NCBI GenBank assembly: GCA_947496175.1
Contig: CANMBU010000005.1
Coordinates: forward strand, 61,059-125,058
Source of the DNA: an uncultured Roseovarius sp.
GTDB lineage: Bacteria > Pseudomonadota > Alphaproteobacteria > Rhodobacterales > Rhodobacteraceae
Length of the DNA: 64,000 nt
Direction of reading: 5' to 3'
Below, in pieces: positions 45,235 through 53,429 of the stretch. Within the stretch, counting starts at the first letter, position 1. Every line of letters begins with the position of its first letter. Position numbers and translations under genes: made by a program. Below the pieces are notes generated by a model. It was given only the letters and a program-made list of their open reading frames with translations, was not told where the DNA came from and made no database searches.

Positions 45235-46482
45235 ATGAAATACACGCTGACTGCAATGGCTGTGGCCCTTTCTGCCACCGCCGCTTTTGCTGAAGACAAG
45301 GTGACAATCGAGTTCGCCTATCCTTATAGCCACCTGTTTGACGTCACCTATGAGGCGATGATGCCTGCCTTCAAAGAAGCGCATCCGAACATCGAGGTGA
45401 AGTTCCGCGCGACATACGAGTCCTATGAGGACGCCACTAACACCGTTCTGCGTGAAGCTGTCTCCGGCAATCTGCCAGACGTGACTATGCAGGGTCTGAA
45501 CCGTCAGGCACCGCTCGTGGACAAGGGCATCGCCCAGTCGCTTGAGCCGTTCATCGCCGCCGAAGCCGATTTCGAGAAAGACGGCTACCACGAAGCGATG
45601 CTGGCGCTGTCGACATTCAATGACGAAGTGCACGGGCTTCCATTCTCGATCTCTCTGCCTGTTGGCTACTACAACATGGACATCCTCAATGAAGGCGGCA
45701 TCACTGAGCTGCCAACAACATGGGATGAAGTGATCGCGGCCTGCAAAACCATGAAGGCCAACGGGATCGACAACCCGATCTTCTGGGGTTGGAACATCAC
45801 GGGCAACTGGTTCATGCAAGCGCTGCTGTGGTCGCAGGATAGCGCGATTGTCGACAATGGCAAAGTCACAATGGACAGCCCCGAAGCGCTTGTCGCACTG
45901 GAGCAGATGCAAGAGATCTTTACCGAATGCGAGATGAAGAATCTCGAATGGAAAGCGGCCCTCGCGTCCTTTTCTGCTGGTGAAATCGGCATGATGTTCT
46001 GGTCCACGTCCGCTCTTGGCGCAGTTGAGCGCAGCCAGGGCGATTTTGAGCTGGTCACCGGCCCGTTCCCTGGTCTGGATGGCGCTCCGAAAGGCCTGCC
46101 CGCCGGAGGCAATGCAGCGATGCTGACATCGACCTCCGACGATCCGAAGGTGCGCGAAGCCGCTTGGACCTGGCTCAAGTACATCACCTCGGGTGACGGT
46201 GCGGCCGAAGTGGCCAAGACCACGGGTTACATGCCGCCGAACAAAGCTGCGAACGAGATCATTCTTGCGGATTTCTATGAGCAGAACCCGAACAAGCAAA
46301 CTGCCGTGGACCAACTGCCGCTGCTGCGCGACTGGCTGGCCTATCCGGGCGACAACGGCTTGGCGATCACGCAGGTGATCTATGACGGGCTCGAGCGGAT
46401 CGTCACAGGCGATGCGACCGACATGAAAGAGTTGCAAGAAGAGCTAGTTGAGGAAATCGCCGACCTGCTGCCGAACGGCTAA
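45235..46482 (+). CDS. ABC transporter substrate-binding protein (family 1)
   Basis: The 415-residue exported protein has a signal peptide (KYTLTAMAVALSATAAFA) and a cluster-1 extracellular solute-binding core (LPDVTMQGLNRQAPLVDKG, YYNMDILNEGG, EAAWTWLKYIT). It belongs with the UgpABCE-type transporter. The substrate is not evident; the neighbouring phosphodiesterases and C-P lyase suggest a phospho- or phosphonate ester. GGAG precedes the ATG. A hairpin follows the stop. Confidence 0.9.
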   Translation: MKYTLTAMAVALSATAAFAEDKVTIEFAYPYSHLFDVTYEAMMPAFKEAHPNIEVKFRATYESYEDATNTVLREAVSGNLPDVTMQGLNRQAPLVDKGIAQSLEPFIAAEADFEKDGYHEAMLALSTFNDEVHGLPFSISLPVGYYNMDILNEGGITELPTTWDEVIAACKTMKANGIDNPIFWGWNITGNWFMQALLWSQDSAIVDNGKVTMDSPEALVALEQMQEIFTECEMKNLEWKAALASFSAGEIGMMFWSTSALGAVERSQGDFELVTGPFPGLDGAPKGLPAGGNAAMLTSTSDDPKVREAAWTWLKYITSGDGAAEVAKTTGYMPPNKAANEIILADFYEQNPNKQTAVDQLPLLRDWLAYPGDNGLAITQVIYDGLERIVTGDATDMKELQEELVEEIADLLPNG

Positions 46483-46490
46483 ATCCAAAG

Positions 46491-46518
46491 GCTGGTCGCC
46501 CTTTGCGCGGCGGCCAGC
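46491..46518 (+). terminator. Hairpin after the binding-protein gene
   Basis: GCTGGTCGCC and GGCGGCCAGC form a 10-bp stem (one G-T pair) with an 8-nt loop, 9 nt after the stop codon and followed by TCTCTTTC. It may attenuate transcription into the phosphodiesterase genes or protect the binding-protein mRNA. Confidence 0.55.
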
Positions 46519-46539
46519 TCTCTTTCGAAAGGCACCGCG

Positions 46540-47367
46540 ATGAAACTCGTCCATATCTCAGACATCCACCTGACCGTTCCGGGCGAACGGATGGGCGGGC
46601 TCGATCCCCATCGCCGTTTTGCGCAGGCTTTGGACGAAGTCCGCGCAAAGCACGCCGATGCCGACCGCATCATCATCACCGGTGATCTCACTCATTGGGG
46701 CGAACCGGGCGCCTATGCAGCGCTCAAAGACGCGCTTGCCGATCTCCTCTGCCCGGTTCGATTGCTGATGGGCAACCATGATGACCGCGCGAATTTTCTG
46801 GCGGCTTTTCCAGATCAACCGCGCGATGCCAATGGCTATGTAAACTATGCCGAAGACCTGCACGGCACGCGGCTCATCTATCTCGATACCACCGCGCCGC
46901 GCACCCATGCTGGCCATTTCGGTGCGGACCGGGTTGCTTGGCTTGAGAAACAACTGGAAAGCTGCGAACGCGCGCGACTGTTCATGCATCACAACGTCAT
47001 GACACTCGGCCAGCCCGCCGAGGACAAAATTGCGCTGGTCTCGGAGGACCGGCCTGCCTTTGCCGACTTACTCAAACGCTTTGCCTACAAAGTCGACTAC
47101 CTGCATTTCGGCCATATCCATGCGCTGTGCACTGGTATCTATTGCGGTATTCCGTTTGCGTCTGTGCGATCAACCGGCAATCAATCCCTGCCCGACTTCA
47201 CTGAGACCGAACTCCTGCACGGCGCGCCCATGGCGCCCTCATTTGCGGTGATCGAAACCTGCGCGGACATGACCGTGATCCACGACATTCCTTTCACATG
47301 GGACGGCCCGGTATTCTCCTCGGGCACCGGCTGGGACGACTGGGCCAAACCAGTGGCTGCGGAATGA
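46540..47367 (+). CDS. Metallophosphodiesterase (GpdQ/CpdA class)
   Basis: The 275-residue protein has all motifs of a calcineurin-like, two-metal phosphodiesterase: SDIHL (Asp8, His10), TGDLTHWG, GNHDD, MHHN and HFGHIH. GpdQ/CpdA class enzymes cleave glycerophosphodiesters or cyclic nucleotides. Placed between an Ugp-type transporter and the C-P lyase genes, it may hydrolyse imported phospho- or phosphonate diesters in the cytoplasm (inferred). It overlaps the second phosphodiesterase gene by 4 nt. Confidence 0.88.
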   Translation: MKLVHISDIHLTVPGERMGGLDPHRRFAQALDEVRAKHADADRIIITGDLTHWGEPGAYAALKDALADLLCPVRLLMGNHDDRANFLAAFPDQPRDANGYVNYAEDLHGTRLIYLDTTAPRTHAGHFGADRVAWLEKQLESCERARLFMHHNVMTLGQPAEDKIALVSEDRPAFADLLKRFAYKVDYLHFGHIHALCTGIYCGIPFASVRSTGNQSLPDFTETELLHGAPMAPSFAVIETCADMTVIHDIPFTWDGPVFSSGTGWDDWAKPVAAE

Positions 47368-48143
47368 AGTTTATCCACCTCACGGACACGCATGTTGTCG
47401 GCTCCGGTCTGCTCTATGGTCAGGACCCAGCAGAGCGACTGACCGAGGCTGTTACGTCGATCAACGCCGAACACAGTGATGCGGAGTTTGTGATTGTCAC
47501 GGGTGATATGACCCATTGGGGCGACGCAGATGCCTATGCGCGTTTTGCCGATGAGATCACCAAACTACAAATCCCCTTCCATCTTATGGTCGGCAATCAC
47601 GACGACACGCGGTCGCTGATGCAGACATTTCCGGACCTGCCGCGTGACGAAAATGGCTTTGTGCAGCAAGTGATTGAGACGCCGCGCGGGCGTTTCCTGC
47701 TGCTCGACACGAAGGCTTCCGAAGGCCATGCCGGGGCCTACTGCGACAAGCGCTGCGATTGACTGGCCCGCCAGTTGGAGGCGCCTGGCGCGGTCTTCTT
47801 GTTCATGCATCACCCTCCTTTTGAGGTCGGGATCAAGGCCATGGACGCAATCATGATGCACGACGCAGAAGCGTTCCACGACGTTATCTCGCCGCATACA
47901 TCGCGCATTCGTCACCTGTTCTTTGGCCATTTGCACCGGGCGATTTGGGGCAATTGGCGCGGTATCAGCTATTCGTGCATGCGCGGGCTCAATCATCAGG
48001 TCGCGATTGATCTGGACGCACCGGGGGAGCGAATAAATGGGAGTTTTGAACCGCCAGCTTATGGCGTCGTTTTGCTGGGTGACGACCAAGTGACAGTTCA
48101 CTTGCACGACTTTGCGGACAGGTCTCAGAGTTTTTTGCTTTAG
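47364..48143 (+). pseudogene. Second metallophosphodiesterase, interrupted by in-frame TGA
   Basis: From ATG 47364 the frame encodes SDTH-like TDTH, TGDMTHWG and GNHDD, then meets TGA at 47760-47762 (codon 133). The same frame continues to 48143 with MHHPPFEVG and FFGHLHR, the remaining metal ligands. In the neighbouring enzyme the matching position is Trp (VAWLEKQLE vs CD-stop-LARQLE), so the TGA is a TGG-to-TGA change. The truncated 132-residue product would lack key ligands. It is a pseudogene, a sequencing error, or a read-through case. The frame is otherwise intact, so the change is recent. Confidence 0.85.
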
Positions 48144-48234
48144 GTCCGAAAGTCTCGCAACGGCTCAAACTAGCCCACGGATTCGACTTATGGCACCGCT
48201 GTATCGCAATTGGCGAGGCATCTTTCTTTTCTTT

Positions 48235-48252
48235 TTGTCATGCGTCTGTCAC
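48235..48252 (+). promoter_or_regulatory. Pho box upstream of phnF
   Basis: TTGTCAT-GCGT-CTGTCAC is two 7-bp direct repeats with a 4-nt spacer, close to the PhoB consensus CTGTCAT-N4-CTGTCAT. It lies ~40 nt before the phnF start and 18 nt before the PhnF palindrome. Confidence 0.65.
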
Positions 48253-48270
48253 GCAGACAGGATAGCCAAA

Positions 48271-48286
48271 ATTCATTCGGATGAAT
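48271..48286 (+). promoter_or_regulatory. 16-bp palindrome before phnF, probable PhnF operator
   Basis: ATTCATTCGGATGAAT is a near-perfect palindrome (ATTCAT-TCGG-ATGAAT) that ends 5 nt before the phnF ATG. The identical 16 bp occurs before phnC (54639-54654). Autoregulation by the GntR-type PhnF is the simplest explanation. Confidence 0.7.
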
Positions 48287-48291
48287 CGGAC

Positions 48292-49008
48292 ATGACGCGC
48301 GAAAACTGGACCATAATTCGGGACACCCTTTTAAGTGACATTCGCTCAGGGCGGCTGTCATCAGGGGATCAATTGCCCACAGAAACCCAACTAGCCGATC
48401 GATTTGAGATCGGCCGTCATTCGGTGCGGCGCGCCCTTGAAGCACTTGCGCGTGATGGAAAGATCAGCATTGAACAAGGGCGCGGCACTTTTGTTGCCGA
48501 CGCGCCACGGCTTACATATCAGATTGGCAGGCGTACAAGGTTGCGGCGCAACCTTATCCCACAGGGTGTAGACGTGACCAGTCGGTTGATCTCTGCCGAT
48601 CGTGTGACTGCGCCTGATCACGTATCGCGGGCCCTACTGCTGAACTCAGGCGCTCGAGTGACTGAAAGCCAGCGGATCACTTTGGCCAATGATCTCCCTG
48701 TGGCCTTTGGGTGCGTCTACCACTGCGCCGAACGTTTCCCCGATTTTGCAGAGCGTCGGGATGTTCTTGGGTCCACGACAGAGACATATCGGTCCTTCGG
48801 CATCGACGATTATGTGCGGCAGCACACGTCGATCTATTCGCGTGCGGCAAAACCTGACGAAGCGAAAACCCTCAAACAACACCCGGACGTCCCCGTGCTG
48901 GTTGTCACGGCCATCGACGCAACACTCGACGGGACACCGATCTCGACCAGCCGGGTCATCTGGTCCGCAGGGCGGGTGAACTTCACAATGGAGCATTCCG
49001 ATGGATGA
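48292..49008 (+). CDS. phnF: Phosphonate operon regulator PhnF (GntR/HutC family)
   Basis: The 238-residue regulator has an N-terminal winged HTH (LSSGDQLPTETQLADRFEIGRHSVRRALEALARDGKISIEQGRGTF region) and a C-terminal UTRA ligand domain. I chose ATG 48292, just after the palindrome; the longer frame to 48112 is not needed and overlaps the pseudogene. PhnF regulates phosphonate operons in other bacteria. It overlaps phnG by 8 nt. Confidence 0.92.
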   Translation: MTRENWTIIRDTLLSDIRSGRLSSGDQLPTETQLADRFEIGRHSVRRALEALARDGKISIEQGRGTFVADAPRLTYQIGRRTRLRRNLIPQGVDVTSRLISADRVTAPDHVSRALLLNSGARVTESQRITLANDLPVAFGCVYHCAERFPDFAERRDVLGSTTETYRSFGIDDYVRQHTSIYSRAAKPDEAKTLKQHPDVPVLVVTAIDATLDGTPISTSRVIWSAGRVNFTMEHSDG

Positions 49009-49408
49009 CACGCTGAGCGTGCTGGCGCGCGCCGATGCAACAAAGCTCAAGAGTTTTGCGGAAACCCTGATCCCGGATCTGGGCGAGATCGAAGTCCTGC
49101 AATCGCAAAGCGGTCTGGTGATGCTGCCGATGCGCGACACGGCCAAAGGCGTCGCCTTTCATCTGGGCGAAGTGCTAATGAGCGAAGCGCATATTCGCAA
49201 GGGCGACGTGCAAGGCTACGGGATGCGGCGCGGGCATGATCTTGAGGCCTCGATGGCGATGGCGCTGGTTGATCTTGCGATGGCCACGAATGTGCGTCGC
49301 GCCGATTGCAAGGCGTTTTGCGATGCGCAGGCCGAGGCATTGCAACAGGCAGACGATGACGCGTTGCGCCGCGTTGAAGCCACCCGCGTGAACATGGAGA
49401 CATTCTGA
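49001..49408 (+). CDS. phnG: C-P lyase subunit PhnG
   Basis: The 135-residue protein has the PhnG pattern: an early RADATKLKSFAE helix, then GLVMLPMRDTAKGVAFHLGEVLMSEA and GYGMRRGHDLEASMAMALVDLA. PhnG is part of the PhnGHIJ core that attaches phosphonate to ribose and cleaves the C-P bond. It overlaps phnF and its stop abuts phnH (shared base). Confidence 0.93.
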   Translation: MDDTLSVLARADATKLKSFAETLIPDLGEIEVLQSQSGLVMLPMRDTAKGVAFHLGEVLMSEAHIRKGDVQGYGMRRGHDLEASMAMALVDLAMATNVRRADCKAFCDAQAEALQQADDDALRRVEATRVNMETF

Positions 49409-49944
49409 TGCTTGCTACACCCGCGCCAGGCCTCGCCGAGACCCGTGACAATGCAGTTTTTGACGCTTTGCTGTGGACGTTAAGCCGCCCCGGATTGCCG
49501 CGTGGTCTGCCAGAGCCGGGAGAGGGGTCGATCATCTCGGCTCTCTTGGACAGGGAGTGTCTGGTCTACGCGGCAGACCCGCTCCTCATGCCCGAGATTA
49601 TGCGCACGGGCGCGGAAATGGCTGACATCGACAAAGCCGATCATGTCTTTCTGGGGGCGATGGCGACTTTCGACACCCTCGCCGACATAGCCATCGGCAG
49701 CGACTATTACCCCGACGACGGGGCCACGGTGATTATCCGGGCCAGTATCGGGTCGGGCGTAGCATTACGGCTGACCGGGCCGGGCGTTGACGGCGCGGTA
49801 ACGATTCGGCTTGACGGGTTGCCCGACGGATTTTGGAAAGTGCGCGCCGCGCGTCTGAGATATCCGATGGGGTTTGATCTGTTCTTTGTCGATGGTGCCC
49901 GCGTCGTCGGCGTGCCCCGATCCACAACAGTTGAGGAAATCTGA
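49408..49944 (+). CDS. phnH: C-P lyase subunit PhnH
   Basis: The 178-residue protein begins with the PhnH-typical RDNAVFDALLWTLSRPG segment, and ends with FDLFFVDGARVVGVPRSTTV. PhnH is a structural subunit in the PhnGHIJ complex. It is tightly packed between phnG and phnI, with overlapping ATG/stop bases. Confidence 0.93.
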   Translation: MLATPAPGLAETRDNAVFDALLWTLSRPGLPRGLPEPGEGSIISALLDRECLVYAADPLLMPEIMRTGAEMADIDKADHVFLGAMATFDTLADIAIGSDYYPDDGATVIIRASIGSGVALRLTGPGVDGAVTIRLDGLPDGFWKVRAARLRYPMGFDLFFVDGARVVGVPRSTTVEEI

Positions 49945-51011
49945 TGGCCTATGTCGCAACACGTGGTGGCGAACGGGCCATCGAGCAATCAGAGCGTCTC
50001 TTTCGCGAAGAGATGGGGGGCTTTGATCGCGCCCGCGTCGACGAGGTCAAGAAAAGCCTGCCCTATCTGATTGACCGGGTCATGGGCGAAGCCTCGCTTT
50101 ATGACGAGGATCTCGCTGCGCTCGCTTTGGCCCAGACCGGCGGAGAGCTTTACGAGGCAGTTTTGCTGCTGCGGGCCTGGCGGACCACGCAACCGCGATT
50201 GCAGGTGGCGGAACCGGTTGAGCAAGACACTTTGTTCACCCATCGGCGCATCTCTGCAGCGTTCAAGGACATTCCCGGCGGGCAGGTTCTGGGGCCGACG
50301 CTGGACTACGCGCACCGTATTCTGGCAACCGATGTCCTACAGGGCGCGTCTTACGCGCCTGAGCCCGTCGACCCTGCGGACACCCCATCGCCGGCCTATC
50401 AGCCCAGCGTCAGCGCGTGGCAGGCCGAAAACGATCTGCTGGATCCCCCGGCGGAGGACCCGACCAAGGGCAACGACATTCCTGACCTGACACGTGAGCC
50501 GCTGCTGTTTCCATCCAAACGCGCGCACACTTTGCAAAGCCTCGCACGGGCCGAAACCGGCGGTGTTCTGGCGCTCGGTTATGCCGCCATGCGCGGCCAT
50601 GGACAGGCGCACCCGACAGTGAACGAATTGCGTCTGGCCGAAGCGGAGATCGCCGTCACCCATCCTGATGGCAGGCAATTTTCGGCGGGCCGGGTCAAGG
50701 TTTCTCAGGCCGAGGTTGTCGACAAGAAGGGTGAGAAGCTGGGCATTGGTTATGCTGCGACCTTTGGTTGGAACGAGGTCAAATGCATCGCGGCGGCGAC
50801 GCTCGACCTCAATAGCCCCGGTGCAGAAAAGGGTTCGGCGACCGAGGAGGAATTCTTCCTCTACCATACCGAAGGGCTCGAGAGCTCGGGCTTCTGCATT
50901 CACTTCAAGCTGCCGCATTATGTGACGTTCCAGTCTTCGCTGGACGCGATGCGGGATGCGAAGGCCAAGAAGGCGGCGGGCGCGCCCAAGCAACAGGAGC
51001 CGGCGGAATGA
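49944..51011 (+). CDS. phnI: C-P lyase subunit PhnI (nucleosidase)
   Basis: The 355-residue protein, normal size for PhnI, has YVATRGGERAIEQSERLF at the start, AGGQVLGPTLDYAHR-like and SLARAETGGVLALGYAAMRGHGQAHP regions, and late ESSGFCIHFKLPHYVTFQS. PhnI splits the glycosidic bond of ATP (or GTP) and transfers phosphonate to the ribose, with PhnG, PhnH and PhnL. It overlaps phnJ by 4 nt. Confidence 0.94.
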   Translation: MAYVATRGGERAIEQSERLFREEMGGFDRARVDEVKKSLPYLIDRVMGEASLYDEDLAALALAQTGGELYEAVLLLRAWRTTQPRLQVAEPVEQDTLFTHRRISAAFKDIPGGQVLGPTLDYAHRILATDVLQGASYAPEPVDPADTPSPAYQPSVSAWQAENDLLDPPAEDPTKGNDIPDLTREPLLFPSKRAHTLQSLARAETGGVLALGYAAMRGHGQAHPTVNELRLAEAEIAVTHPDGRQFSAGRVKVSQAEVVDKKGEKLGIGYAATFGWNEVKCIAAATLDLNSPGAEKGSATEEEFFLYHTEGLESSGFCIHFKLPHYVTFQSSLDAMRDAKAKKAAGAPKQQEPAE

Positions 51012-51922
51012 GCCTCTCAACTCTCACAAAACCTTGGGAAGCGATGAGCTATGGCTTCCTTGATGGCTCTGCCAAGCGCGAGCTGCGCCGCAAGATGCTG
51101 AAATCCGTGGCGGTGCCGGGATGCCAGATGCCCTATGCCAGCCGCGAAGTGCCGATGGCCCGCGGTTGGGGCACGGGCGGGCTTCAGGTGTCGCTGACGC
51201 TGGTGAACCCGCAAACACGCGTGAAGGTTATTGACCAAGGCGCGGATGACAGCGTCAACGCAGCTTCGATCAGGCGCTTTATCGCGCGGGTGGCGGGTAC
51301 GCCCACGACGATGGACACGCTGGACGCGGACCTGATCCAATCGCGGCACCGCATCCCGGAAGAAATCCTGCGCGAAGATCAGGTCTTGGTGTTGCAGGTT
51401 CCAAACCCAGAGCCGCTGCGACCTGTTCAGCCGAATACGTCCATCGCTCGACAGATGCATGCTGACGCGGACTATGGGCGGATGTGGCTGCAGCTCTATG
51501 AGCAGATCGTGCGGTCGGGGCGCGTGATGCAAGGCGCGAGCTACCCAAGCCTCGTGCATGGTCGGCATGTCATGACACCCTCGCCCATCCCCCGTTGGGA
51601 TGTCCCGAAGCTGCATATGGCCAAGCATCTGACAATCCTGTCGGCAGGTCGAGAAAAGCGCATCTTTGCAGTGCCGCCCTATACGCGGGTTGAGCCTTTG
51701 GTCTTCTCGGATGTGCCCTACAAGGTCGAAGAGCACGGGGCTCTGACCTGTACCCGATCCGGCACAACAGGCTTTTTCATGAACGAGATCCCTCAGGATG
51801 ACGGCAGTTCCGCCTTTGAGGTCTCGGACAGCGAATGGGGCGTGAAGACCATTCGCGCGCGCGATGGAGAAGGCGAAAGCCGCGGCGAGACCTGGTACAA
51901 AGACGGGGAGATGCCGCAATGA
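51008..51922 (+). CDS. phnJ: C-P lyase subunit PhnJ, lacking usual Fe-S cysteines
   Basis: The 304-residue protein aligns well with PhnJ from end to end: VPGCQMPYASREVPMARGWGTGG (with the Gly equal to E. coli Gly32), VKVIDQGADD, IQSRHRIPE, and REKRIFAVPPYTRVE. E. coli PhnJ binds its [4Fe-4S] cluster through Cys241, 244 and 266, with 272 conserved. The matching stretch here is ALTCTRSGTTG and AFEVSDSEWG, so only Cys248 falls nearby and the 266 and 272 positions are Val and Gly. The protein has only two Cys in all (39 and 248). The frame is intact, so these are substitutions. The cleavage chemistry may be lost or differ. Confidence 0.9.
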   Translation: MSLSTLTKPWEAMSYGFLDGSAKRELRRKMLKSVAVPGCQMPYASREVPMARGWGTGGLQVSLTLVNPQTRVKVIDQGADDSVNAASIRRFIARVAGTPTTMDTLDADLIQSRHRIPEEILREDQVLVLQVPNPEPLRPVQPNTSIARQMHADADYGRMWLQLYEQIVRSGRVMQGASYPSLVHGRHVMTPSPIPRWDVPKLHMAKHLTILSAGREKRIFAVPPYTRVEPLVFSDVPYKVEEHGALTCTRSGTTGFFMNEIPQDDGSSAFEVSDSEWGVKTIRARDGEGESRGETWYKDGEMPQ

Positions 51923-52716
51923 CCTTGACCCTCGACGCCCCTCGCATTGTTGAGACCCGTCCGCTGCTCGAAGTGCACGGCGTGTCCAAGGCCTACGGGC
52001 CGGTGCAGGCCGTCCGCAACGTCTCTGCCCATGCCTATCCGGGTGAGGTGCTGGGCATTGTCGGCGAAAGTGGATCTGGCAAATCAACGCTTCTGCGTAT
52101 GATGAATCTTGAGGAAATCCCGGAGGATGGAAGCTACACGCTGGATTTGCCAGATGTGTCCGGCAACCTCTTTGAACTGGACCGGTTCGCCCGTCGGATG
52201 CTTTGCGCGACCAAGATCGGGATCGTGTATCAGAACCCCCATCTTGGCCTTTTGATGAAACACTCATCGTCCGGCAATGTCGCCGAGCGTCTTCTCGTTG
52301 CAGGGGAACGCAGCTTTGCGACCCTGCGGGCAGCCGCGACCGAAGCGCTGGACGCCTCTGAGTTTCCACTGGATCGCCTTGACGCACCGCCGATTGAACT
52401 CTCCGGCGGCATGCAACAGCGGGTGCAACTGGCCAAGGCGATTGCACTTGAACCGGCCCTCTTGCTGTTGGACGAGCCGACAACGGGCTTAGATGTCAGC
52501 GTGCAGGCCCTGGTGCTCGACACGCTCAAACGCCTTCAGCAAGACCGGCACATCACAATGGTGATCGTGAGCCATGACCTCGGCGTCATCCGCACGCTGG
52601 CGGACCGCGTCATGGTGATGCGGCGCGGCGAGGTGGTTGAAACCGGGCTTGCAGATCAGATCTTTCAAGACCCGCAACACCCCTACACGCAACAACTGGT
52701 GCACGCGAAACTATGA
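51919..52716 (+). CDS. phnK: C-P lyase accessory ABC protein PhnK
   Basis: The 265-residue ABC protein has Walker A GIVGESGSGKST, signature LSGGMQQRVQLAKAI, Walker B LLLLDEPTTGLD and H-loop VSHDLG. PhnK docks on the PhnGHIJ core as an ATP-driven factor. ATG 51919 overlaps the phnJ stop (ATGA) and gives the normal family length; an upstream in-frame start at 51835 lies inside phnJ. Confidence 0.93.
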   Translation: MTLTLDAPRIVETRPLLEVHGVSKAYGPVQAVRNVSAHAYPGEVLGIVGESGSGKSTLLRMMNLEEIPEDGSYTLDLPDVSGNLFELDRFARRMLCATKIGIVYQNPHLGLLMKHSSSGNVAERLLVAGERSFATLRAAATEALDASEFPLDRLDAPPIELSGGMQQRVQLAKAIALEPALLLLDEPTTGLDVSVQALVLDTLKRLQQDRHITMVIVSHDLGVIRTLADRVMVMRRGEVVETGLADQIFQDPQHPYTQQLVHAKL

Positions 52717-53429
52717 CCGTTCTAGACATCCAAGGCCTGACCAAAGGCTTCTCGCTGCATCATCTGGCCAAGGATATCCCTGCCTTCGAGGATATTTCCT
52801 TTCGCGTCGCCGCCGGCGAATTCGTGTTGCTCAAGGGGGCAAACGGCGCTGGTAAATCGACGCTGCTGCGCACGCTCTACCGGTCTTACCTGCCGCTCTC
52901 CGGTGAAATACGGTTTCATTCCAGTCACGGTTTGATCGATCTTGCGCGGGCGGCGGATGTAGACGTTGCGCATTTGCGGCGCACCGAAATTGGATTTGTC
53001 ACGCAATTCCTGACAGCGCGCCCGCGCGTAAGCGCAGAGGCCATCGTGGCTGAACCTTTGCGCCTTGCAGGATGGGAGCCTGAAGCCGCTTTGGACGCCG
53101 CCCGCAAAGCGCTTGCAACCTTTGGCGTGAAGCCAGACCTGTGGGCTGCCTATCCAACAACCTTTTCTGGAGGCGAACAGCAAAAGGTCAATCTGGCCCG
53201 CGCTCTGATCCTGCCGCAGAAACTGTTGATGCTGGACGAGCCAACCGCCTCGCTTGACGCCAATGCACGCGCTGCGCTTGTGGCCCGACTGCAAGAACTG
53301 AAGGATCAGGGCACGGCGATGATCGGCGTGTTTCATCATCCTGATGATGTGATGCACCTAATTGACCGCGTGGTTGATCTGACCCCCGATGCAGCACCTC
53401 AAGAGGAGCGAGATGATGTGGCTCTCTGA
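52713..53429 (+). CDS. phnL: C-P lyase accessory ABC protein PhnL
   Basis: The 238-residue ABC protein has Walker A LKGANGAGKST, signature FSGGEQQKVNLARAL, Walker B LLMLDEPTASLD and a PhnL-type HHPDDVM H-region. PhnL assists PhnI. It overlaps phnK by 4 nt and phnM by 17 nt. Confidence 0.93.
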   Translation: MTVLDIQGLTKGFSLHHLAKDIPAFEDISFRVAAGEFVLLKGANGAGKSTLLRTLYRSYLPLSGEIRFHSSHGLIDLARAADVDVAHLRRTEIGFVTQFLTARPRVSAEAIVAEPLRLAGWEPEAALDAARKALATFGVKPDLWAAYPTTFSGGEQQKVNLARALILPQKLLMLDEPTASLDANARAALVARLQELKDQGTAMIGVFHHPDDVMHLIDRVVDLTPDAAPQEERDDVAL

